This document shows positions 1 through 7,498 of a stretch of 25,000 nucleotides of DNA, piece after piece. This DNA comes from Azolla pinnata (lineage: Eukaryota > Streptophyta > Polypodiopsida > Salviniales > Salviniaceae), in assembly GCA_037176905.1 (NCBI GenBank), contig JBBBWG010005191.1, positions 1-25,000 of the forward strand, given 5' to 3'. The position numbers and the translations under genes are program-made. The stretch's first letter is position 1. Every line of letters starts with the position of its first letter. The notes under the pieces are model-generated. The model was given only the letters and a program-made list of their open reading frames with translations. It had not been told where the DNA came from and did not search any database.

Positions 1-30
1 GGGAAAGAGCAGAAGGAAGGGGAGGCGGAG

Positions 31-144
31 CCACGTGGCGGGCGGCAATGGGCGGAGCCCGCCACGTGGAGGGCCCACGCCGCGCCACGTCACGGGCCCG
101 CCGCCACGTGTCGCGCGCCCATTGGCCCGCCCCGCTGACGTGTC
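31..144. promoter_or_regulatory. G-box / ACGT-core element cluster (promoter-like)
   Basis: Five ACGT-core elements lie within 114 bp: palindromic CCACGTGG at 31-38 and 62-69, CCACGTCA at 85-92, CCACGTGTC at 104-112 and TGACGTGTC at 136-144. An inverted CCAAT box (ATTGG) sits at 121-125. Such words are bound by plant bZIP and bHLH factors (ABA- and light-linked G-box/ABRE sites). The block is strongly GC-rich against an AT-rich window. Direction is unclear: the first 30 bases are pyrimidine-rich when read on the minus strand, as in plant leaders, and the DNA just to the right is pyrimidine-rich on the plus strand. The motifs are seen directly; promoter function is inferred. Confidence 0.55.
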
Positions 145-187
145 GTCGCCGCCGCCCCCGTGACGGGCAACCGGAACTTGCATGTGT

Positions 188-540
188 TTTTTTTTTTGTA
201 CTCTGCCGAAACGGCGAGAATCGGCGCTAAGCCCCCGAAGATCTTATCTGTTTCGGCAGAGAGAGCGTTTTTCTTTCTCTGCTCTGTTCCGGAAAGCCCC
301 CGAATCGATCAGCTTGCGAGCGCGGAACGGCTCCGATCGATCGATCGATCGATCGCTTGCCGGGTCGATTCGATTCCGAATCCCCGATCGAACGAGAACC
401 CCGTTCCGGGAATCGACCAGCTGGATCGAGCGCTTGGCTGCGCCACGAGCTGGCAATCCAGCTGAACGACTGAATGCACCGAGCGAATCGGTGTCGTCGG
501 ATCAATCGGAATCGATGTACGGGGGGGGGCGGCGCTAACT
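188..540. other. GC-rich unassigned stretch, possible leader, with hairpins
   Basis: This runs from a T-tract (188-197) through pyrimidine-rich sequence and holds no coding region I can support. It contains a perfect 12-bp inverted repeat, CTCTGCCGAAAC at 201-212 and its complement at 250-261. A second 9-bp inverted repeat is CAGCTGGAT at 418-426 and its complement at 456-464. A GATC tetranucleotide run lies at 335-355, and GCCCCCGAA occurs twice (near 231 and 296). Both strands are open for over 100 codons in places, but the translations are Arg/Ser-rich and look like GC-rich chance frames. Confidence 0.4.
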
Positions 541-1478
541 GATGATATTCTACGGGCTTCTGGATCTCAACCGGGTAGTTAAGGAGGATTTTGTTGAGAG
601 TAGCAGGAGTGGAGATTAGGAGTAGTAGACACGGCGTCGAGTTGTACGTTTGGAAAATCGTGACGCTTTTGGGCATCGGCATCCAATCCTTCTTCGAGTG
701 CTGGTTCTGTTGTTTTCGTGATCATCCGAAAGAGGTCATTACGAGTTTACGAAAAAAAAACGGAGATAGACACGGAGAGAGAGCCGAATGTTTTCGAATA
801 AAAGGCAGAGAGGGCGAGTGATAATCACCCCAGATCACCAACTCATACATACAGAGTGTTTTAACGTCGAACTCGCCAAAAGGCTTTTCCTAAGAGGTGT
901 AACCGCAACAGGTGTTTCACAATTAATAATGAGAAAGGAGAATTGGTTGGCTGATACTTCGCTTGTTTGAACATCAGCTGTTTGTATCTAATGATTATCA
1001 TTGTACTCTCATAGATGAGTGGATACACAAACATTATTGTGCGTTCTGTCTCATGGGCCGACATTGGCATGAGAAGACGTTAATACATCTTTCTTTCTGA
1101 GCGAATGACAACGTTCGGATGCATCGTGATAGCCTGTGGTTGATCAAGGCCATCATATTGATGATGGTAGCCAATGGCCCATCTGACTAGCGATGAATAG
1201 GATGTAGCTAGCCCATGGTCGATCGAGATCATCCAAGACCGATGATGGCGCATGGTTGATCCGATCACACACGTATCTTCCGATCCCCCGATGCCTCGTC
1301 ATGTCTTACCCTGGTGACACATCGATGTATATCATGTATGTTGATTATTATCACTTCGACCCATGCCTCGAATTCGATCTCAAAGTCAACGCCCTGTGTT
1401 TGCGCGGCTTATCGAGCATATCGTAATCGATCCCAAGTTTCCAAAGGCAAAATCTCGTGTTGGACGAGTAGGGCATAT
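541..1478. other. No gene recognised
   Basis: Base composition drifts from GC-rich to about average. Only short open frames occur (up to about 76 codons) and none shows a recognisable domain or consistent splice signals. An exon of a gene without known relatives cannot be excluded. Confidence 0.4.
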
Positions 1479-1535
1479 GCATGGGACTCGTCAGACCTAG
1501 GCGGGTGTCTGCATGGGACTCGTCAGAACTAGGCG
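1479..1535. repeat. Two-copy 32-bp direct repeat
   Basis: GCATGGGACTCGTCAGACCT-type sequence at 1479-1503 recurs at 1511-1535 with a single change (ACCT to AACT). The repeat period is 32 bp. It is a simple local duplication of unknown role. Confidence 0.75.
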
Positions 1536-2560
1536 TAGCAACGAGACATATATATGCTTCCATGACAAAATTCAGATGTCGTGTGCAGCAAAGCCAGTGG
1601 CCCATGTACGATTCATGAAGCATAGGCATGGACGCTATTTGCATGAAACAGGCGATCTATGATAGTTTATGTCATAACAGTCGTGACTCAAGCCTGAATT
1701 TAAGCCTTAAATCAAGGTGAATAACACCAGTTACGGAATCATAAGCCCAGCTTCATTTACCCTCTACTTCTTATTTATCTCTCAACATCCTACGTATTGC
1801 CTAGCTCCATTATGCTTTGCTGTATCTGTTCGTGACAGTCTGTTCTGCTCTATTCTGTCTGTTTCTGACATCTTCATCAAGCATAAACATCCAAATACTG
1901 TATGCCTGCAATCCATGCCTTCCGATGGAGGAAGGTCCCGAGGGAGAAGAATGGGATCGACAAAAGAGCGGAAGATCTTGTGAGCTACAATCGAGGACTA
2001 TATATGCTCAGGATCCATCAGCTTCGGCTTTTTGCTTAGCAGAGAAGAAAAGAGGAAGGCACAAGAAGAAGCTGGAGGAGGAATCCCATGTGTCTCAAAA
2101 GAAGAGAGCTAAGTTTCCCTCCCTTCTCTTCCTTCCTTTTGACTTTCTCAGTAAGTGGGGAGATCATGGGATGCCATTATATGAGAGGAGGTGCATGGAT
2201 GCATCCATCCCCTCCGGTGAGTGGCCTACACTAGACTGACTTACTTGGAAGGTCATTTTGGCGTATGCGAGGGTGATAACTGCGCCTTCTGCTTGCTAGC
2301 TCTCTCAGACAGGGTTCCTCTTCGATGCGTTTCGAGCACCGCAGGTTTCGCCAGTCGATCTCAACTACAGTCTGGTCCGTGTGTTCCCCCACGTCATGAT
2401 CCACTGACATCGTTGGTAAGGATCGAACCTGAAAGCAACCTCATGTCATTAACAAGACATCATGCTCAAGCATGTAGTGCATATAGCATCTTGCTCGGTC
2501 TATCGATGCTTGATCGAGTAATTGCATATGATACCTTACTAGATCTAGAAAATACTCTCT
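1536..2560. other. No gene recognised
   Basis: Mixed-composition DNA. An open plus frame of 131 codons ends at 2616, but it runs straight through the repetitive heat-shock-element array and shows no recognisable domain, so I do not call it. Purine-rich patches at about 2040-2110 foreshadow the array further right. Confidence 0.4.
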
Positions 2561-2563
2561 CAT

Positions 2564-2623
2564 CACGTGCCTCTAGAAGGCTCCAGAAGGTTCTAGAAGG
2601 TTCTAGAAGGTTCTAGAAGGTTC
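2564..2623. promoter_or_regulatory. Perfect multi-unit heat-shock element array with adjacent G-box
   Basis: Tandem 10-mers of the type TTCTAGAAGG form strictly alternating nGAAn/nTTCn pentamers. GAA occurs at 2576, 2586, 2596, 2606 and 2616; TTC occurs at 2591, 2601, 2611 and 2621. At 2581 the TTC is degenerate (CTC). Eight contiguous perfect pentamers (2586-2623) exceed the three needed for one heat-shock factor trimer, and the 10-bp period places equivalent units on one face of the helix. A CACGTG G-box lies just upstream at 2564-2569. The nearest supported downstream gene is several kilobases away. The array may instead belong to a transposon LTR, where heat-shock elements are known in plants, or be a neutral 10-bp satellite. 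Confidence 0.6.
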
Positions 2624-2638
2624 CGAGTACCGGCCATG

Positions 2639-2659
2639 GACATGCATGCATGCGCATGC
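2639..2659. promoter_or_regulatory. RY-like alternating purine-pyrimidine run
   Basis: CATGCATG repeated and followed by CGCATGCG matches the RY word bound by plant B3 factors such as ABI3/FUS3. It is also an alternating purine-pyrimidine run able in principle to adopt Z-DNA. It lies between the heat-shock array and the purine tract. Function is inferred from motif identity only. Confidence 0.3.
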
Positions 2660-4370
2660 GGTATATCTAGAGAGAGGAAGAGAGGACAGGGGCTAGAGAG
2701 AGGTAAAAGGGCTAGAGAGAGGAAAAGGGCAAGAGAGAGGAAAAGGGCAAGAGGGAGTGAGAATAGAGACTGTGAGAAGAAGAGAGAGAAAAAGGGCTAG
2801 AGAGAGTGAGAAGAAGAAAGAGAAAAAGGGCTAGAGAGAGTGGGAAGAAGAGCGAAAGAAGGGGTAGAGAGAATGGGAAGAAGAGAGAAAAAGGGCTAGA
2901 GAGAGGAAAAGCTAGGTAAAAAAAGGGTTAGAGAGAGAGAAAAGGGATAGAGAGAAGAGAGAAAAAAGGTTTAGAGAGAGGAAAAGCTAGAGAGAAGAGA
3001 GAAAAGTGCTAGAGAGAGGAAAATGGCTAGAGAGAGGAAACGCTAGAGAGAGAAAAAGGGTTAGAGAGAGGAAAAGCTATAGAGAAGAGAAAAAAGGGCT
3101 AGAGAGAAGGAAAAAAGGGTTAGAGAGGAAAAGCTAGAGAGAAGAGAAAAAAGGCTAGAGAGAAGAAAAGCCAGAGAGAAGAGAAAAAAGGCTAGGGAGA
3201 AGAACGAAAAAGGACTAGAGAGAGGAAAATCTAGAGAGAAGAAAGAAAAAGGGATAGAGAGAGGAAAAGCTAGAGAGAAGAAAAAAGGGCTAGAGAGAGG
3301 AAAATCTTGAGAGAAGAGAAAAAAGGCTAGAGAGAGGAAAAGCTAGAGAGAAGAAAGAAAAAGGGCTAGAGAGAAGAAAGAAAAAGGGCTAGAGAGAAGA
3401 AAGAAAAAGGGCTAGAGAGAGGAAAAGCTTGAGAGAAGAGAAAAAAAGGCTAGAGGGAGGAAAGGCTAGAGAGAAGAGAAAAAAGGCTAGAGAGAGGAAA
3501 AGCTAGAGGGAAGAGAAAAAAGGCTAGAGAGAGGAAAAGCTAGAGGGAAGAGAAAAAAGGATTAGAGAGAGGAAAAGATAGAGAGAAGAGAGAAAAAGGG
3601 CTAGAGAGAGGAAAAGCTTGAGTGAAAAGAAAAAGGGATAGAGAGTGGAAAAGCTTGAGAGAAGGGAAAAAGGGATAGAGAGAGGAAAAGCTAGAGAGAG
3701 GAAAAGCTAGAGAGAGGAAAAGCTTGAGTGAAAAGAAAAAAGGGATAGAGAGTGGAAAAGCTTGAGAGAAGGGAAAAAAGGGATAGAGAGAGGAAAAGCT
3801 AGAGAGAGGAAAAGCTTGAGTGAAAAGAAAAAAGGGATAGAGAGTGGAAAAGCTTGAGAGAAGGGAAAAAAGGGATAGAGAGAGGAAAAGCTTGAGAGAA
3901 GAGAAAAAAGGCTAGAGAGAGGAAAAGCTTGAGAGGAGAGGAAAAAGGGAGAAAGAAAAGTGCTAGAGAGAGGAAAAAGGCTAGAAAGGAGAAGGGCTAG
4001 AGAGAAGAAAGAAAAGGGCTAGAGAGAAGAAAGAAAAGGGCTAGAGAGACTAGAGAGAAGAGAGGAAAAGGACTAGAGAGAGGAAAAGCTAGAGAGAAGA
4101 GAAAAAAGAGCTAGAGAGAGGAAAAGCTAGAGAGAAGAGAAAACAGGCTAGAGAGAGGAAAATCTAGAGAGAAGAGAAAAAAGCTAGAGAGAGAAAAGGG
4201 CCAGAGTGTGTGGGGAGAAGTGAGAGAAAAAGGGATAGAGAGAGGAAAGTCTAGAGAGAGGAAAATAGTTAGAGCCAGAGAAGGGAGAGAGAGGGGGGTC
4301 AACGGCTCCAGAAAATATAAAAGAAAAAGGGCCAAAAAGAAAGAGAGAAGAGAGAGGAAAATAAAATGAA
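2660..4370. repeat. Purine-rich GA minisatellite array, about 1.7 kb
   Basis: The plus strand is almost entirely A and G, interrupted mainly by short CT or CTT steps within GCTAGAG and GCTTGAG. It is built from variable units such as GCTAGAGAGAGGAAAA and GCTAGAGAGAAGAGAAAAAA, about 16-22 bp long. A purer run of AAGAAAGAAAAAGGGCTAGA-type units lies near 3350-3415. Units are homogenised in places and scrambled in others, as expected of replication slippage and unequal exchange. It is non-coding: open frames across it are only low-complexity peptide. GA-rich duplexes are known targets of plant BBR/BPC GAGA-binding proteins and can form triplex or R-loop structures, which is inference here. Confidence 0.9.
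3613..3905. repeat. Higher-order repeat inside the GA array
   Basis: The marker CTTGAGTGAAAAGAAAA begins at 3617, 3723 and 3815. Each is followed by the same order of subunits (GGGATAGAGAGTGG, then CTTGAGAGAAGGG, then GGGATAGAGAGAGG). Three copies with 106- and 92-bp spacing show recent segmental amplification within the older array. Copies differ only by A-run length and number of GCTAGAGAGAGGAAAA inserts. Confidence 0.8.
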
Positions 4371-4390
4371 CATTTGGGAGACAAAAAACT

Positions 4391-4489
4391 AGAAGAAGAA
4401 GAAGAAGAAGAAGAAGAAAGAAGAAAGGAGAAGAAGAAGAAGAAGAAAGAAGAAGAAAGAAGAAGCAGAAGGAGCAACAGTAGCAGAAG

Positions 4490-4521
<32 letters not shown>

Positions 4522-4590
4522 GAAGAAGCAGAAGAAGAAGAAGCAGAAGCAGAAGAAGAAGAAGCAGAAGCAGAAAAGCAGGAAAAATAA
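4391..4590. repeat. GAA/AGA trinucleotide microsatellite
   Basis: About 200 bp of AGA/GAA triplets with scattered AGC and GGA variants. It continues the purine bias of the preceding array. The long Glu/Lys/Arg frame (plus) and poly-Leu frame (minus) across it are consequences of the repeat and are not called as genes. Confidence 0.9.
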
Positions 4591-4631
4591 ATTGGAATGC
4601 AGGCAAAAAAAGCAAGAAAAAGGAAGGGAAA

Positions 4632-4710
4632 TTCTTCTGGTCTTCCTCCTCCTCCTCTGTCTTCTTCTTCTTCTTCGTCTTCTTCTTCTCTGCAGGCTTT
4701 CTTCTTCTTT
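4632..4710. repeat. TTC/TCC pyrimidine microsatellite
   Basis: TCTTCCTCC followed by repeated TTC, with a break at CTCTGCAGG. It is nearly the reverse complement of the GAA repeat about 45 bp upstream, so the pair could fold into a large imperfect hairpin as single strand or RNA. A further CTC/CCT run lies at about 4902-4950. Confidence 0.85.
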
Positions 4711-4837
4711 ACGAATTGTTTATTCGTGTAAACAATCCTGTAAAAGAATAGGTTGGAGGGGGGAAGAAATCCGTAGACCCTCTTCTCTCCGCAGGAATTC
4801 TATGCAACATCAAGCAGGATGGAGCTCTGCTTTTCTT

Positions 4838-4983
4838 CATATATATGAATTAATTAATGATACGATTTCTTAATCCTCTGCATTTCTTCTTACTGCCCAT
4901 CTCTCCTCCTCCTCCTCCTCCTCCTCTTCTCCTTCTCCTTCTTCTGCACACGAAGAATGTCTCTGCATTTCTTCATAACACAG
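4838..4983 (+). promoter_or_regulatory. Candidate core promoter and untranslated first exon of the kinase gene
   Basis: A TATA-like CATATATATGAAT lies at about 4838-4850. It is followed about 55 bp later by a CTC-rich pyrimidine patch (4902-4950), the usual arrangement in plant core promoters. ATAACACAG then meets GTATTTCC, a possible splice donor at 4984. A matching acceptor, TTATTAG at 7454-7460, lies just before the kinase start codon, giving a possible 2.48-kb leader intron. If spliced so, an ATG at 4957 would open an 11-codon upstream ORF ending at 7469. All of this is inferred from signals; the true leader could lie elsewhere. Confidence 0.3.
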
Positions 4984-5918
4984 GTATTTCCACTCTCTGC
5001 CTCTGTCTCTGTTTTGCTTTGCCTGCACAATGCTGAGCGCACTCTCCTTCCTCGCATGTACGTAATTAAGAATAGGTCAATTCCTCATGGATGTTGCCTG
5101 TGTGTGAGCGAGTCTGATAGCAAAGACACGAGGAAAAAGCTATGTTCTCCTTGGAGGGAAAAGAGATAAGGAAAAAAATAAATCGAGAAGGAAAACGGAA
5201 ACCAGAGAAGGAAAAGAAATTGGTGGGGAGAAAACGAGAATGAAGGGAAAGCTTGATGAGATGAATGACCATGGCGTTTCTTGTCTTCCGGCTGTTTGTC
5301 ATCATTCTCGTTCCTTCAAAGAAAGCCCATTTTTATCAGGATTACATACATACACACATTTGTAGGTTTGATATTTGCAGAAAAAAAGAGAGACTTTACA
5401 ACGGAGCTTACCATGACAGAGTTTCCAAAATAATTCTGATTTCGAAATTCAAACGAAAATGAGAGTCATAATGAAGCTTACCACGAGAACATGACCTGTT
5501 GCTTCGAAAAAGAAATTCTTCTGATGCTCTTTATTTTTACTGTTATTTTCTAATTTGAAAGGAGAGGTTATGATAAGGAGAGAGCACTATGGCTTGTTCT
5601 TTTTGAATTCATGTTCTTTCTTTAAAATCTTCCAGTCGGGTGTTTTTTTCTCTCTTTTCCTTTTCTGGTGTGTGAAGGGTTTGAAGCAGTTCCGCTCCAT
5701 GCTTTGATAGTTTGGGCATTAATCCAAAGAATTGTGAAGTGAATAAAACAAGATTAATGTTCCTGCAAGATAGCGACGAATGATTTAGATCTCTAATTTA
5801 AAAGATGACAAAGACCATCAAGTAACTTTTTTTCTGGAACGGGGAGAGAGAAGCACACGGTCCTCTCATCGCACACATTGGATTAGATATTTCCTGAAAT
5901 GAGGGTAATTACCATGCT

Positions 5919-6076
5919 ATCTTTCTATGGTAGAAAGATAGGCAGAAAGAAGGAAACAAAGATAGAATGAAAGAAGGGAAGGAAGGAAGGAAGGAAGACA
6001 GAAAGAAAGGTATCAAGCGAATCCATCTTTAGTTAGTTATTTACAAAGAAAGATAGAAAGAAAGAGAAAGAAATGC
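5919..6076. repeat. Small hairpin and GAAA/GGAA microsatellite
   Basis: ATCTTTCTA (5919-5927) and TAGAAAGAT (5931-5939) form a perfect 9-bp inverted repeat with a 3-base loop. They are followed by GAAAG-rich sequence with a GGAA run near 5977-5997 and further AGAAAG units near 6050-6072. This is ordinary slippage-prone DNA. Confidence 0.7.
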
Positions 6077-6094
6077 CATATATTTGTGCCCAAA

Positions 6095-6180
6095 TGTAAG
6101 GTTGTAGCTCTAGTGGTAAGATTGTCTGGTTGAGACTACACGGTCATGCATTCTGCAATTGCACCTAACTAAGTAGTGCT
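6095..6180 (+). repeat. tRNA-derived SINE head, degenerate
   Basis: GTAGCTCTAGTGGTAAGA at about 6104-6121 closely resembles the tRNA D-arm / pol III A-box. About 35 bp later, CGGTCATGCATTCTGCAATT sits where a B-box (GGTTCGAATCC-like) would be expected but has decayed. That spacing and pairing is typical of plant tRNA-derived SINEs. No cloverleaf can be drawn, so it is not a functional tRNA. Element ends were not found. Confidence 0.4.
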
Positions 6181-6525
6181 TTTGAAAGTGAAGTGAGTAG
6201 AATTTTCAGCTTATCTATTGCTATGGTATATTGTTTTGGCTCAAAAAAAGCAGCACAAGATCAAATGAGAGATTACAATTACGTGGAGAATGAAAATAAG
6301 AGCCTCTCTCTATATGCCCCCCTAATCTGTATAAGAGGTGAGCTAATAGGAAACAATGTAGCATGCAATACAGTTGATTCAGATAGTCTGCATCCATGTT
6401 AATTCTAGGTCACCCTTTTCTTTGCTTGACCTTGAATTAACAATACGTAGATCTTGGACCCATGCACAGCTATGCTGTCCTTGATCAAGCTTCACTTAGG
6501 CTTTCCTCTATGTGTGGCACGGTAA

Positions 6526-6693
<168 letters not shown>

Positions 6694-7471
6694 TGAAAAG
6701 AGACTCTAGAACTTGATGGGGATACCATTGCCCTCAGGGCTAAGTCCAGCAAGTTCATGTGGTAACCACAAACTATAGCAATTATTACAATAAACAACAT
6801 ATCGGCAAATTATCTATATGTATTATACACATACACAAGATCGAACCTTCTATCAAACTGGAGGCAGTCAGCGAACTACAAATCTAAACCGTGAATATTC
6901 ACTTCCTCTTATTCATGCTACAATGTTTTCGGAGAAATTGATTATATGCTAGGTCCTTGCTCACATTTAGTTCGTTTTGAGAACCACCAATGATATTCAT
7001 CAATGGCATAAGCTATTGCGTGTATCTGCGATACTTCTCAGATTATAAAGAGCTCGAGAGATAAGTATCATAGGTCTGATAAATGTGTGTTAAAAGATTT
7101 ATGATACACCAAGTGTATGGAACTTTCTCATGTTTGCTTTTTTATAATGAGACAAACAGTTCTGATACATTTTTTTTTATGTGTGCATATTTTCTGGAAA
7201 ACATCTCCTTCTTGTATGTTCTGCAGTGGACGTAAATGTACCAGGGTTTTTGTCATTCTGCTTCACTGGTCCTATTCAGCTGAAGGACAATAGGAATGTT
7301 TTATTTATTAACCATCAATTAAGGGAAGCATCTCAAAAGTAGTAAACTAGAAAAGGGCGATGTAAGAATTTCTTTTTGCTACACATAATTTTCAAAGTGC
7401 TAGTTGTAAATGTAAATGTGCTAATATTTCTAACATGATTTTTGCTTATGGTCTTATTAGGACATTTGAAG

Positions 7472-7498
7472 ATGAGCGTTGATGCCTTGGAAGGATGA
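7472..7498 (+). other. Upstream ORF overlapping the kinase start codon
   Basis: The ATG at 7472 opens an 8-codon frame (MSVDALEG) whose TGA stop at 7496-7498 overlaps the kinase ATG (7495-7497) as ATGA. If the transcript includes this stretch, scanning ribosomes would meet this start first, and kinase translation would need leaky scanning or reinitiation. Its presence in mRNA is likely because it is only 23 bases from the main start and downstream of the best acceptor (7454-7460). Regulatory effect is inferred. Confidence 0.5.

Noticed and set aside
227..682. 151-codon minus frame in the GC-rich left block
   Set aside because: Arg/Ser/Pro-rich, no domain or promoter on that strand; GC-rich DNA has few stops by chance.
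2221..2616. 131-codon plus frame
   Set aside because: Runs through the heat-shock-element repeat, no recognisable domain and no splice partners.
2660..4370. Array considered as a CRISPR-like or centromeric repeat
   Set aside because: No constant repeat with unique spacers; units are irregular purine minisatellite of limited length.
4184..4751. Long poly-Leu (minus) and Glu/Lys/Arg-rich (plus) open frames
   Set aside because: They are translations of GA and GAA/TTC repeats, with no gene signals.
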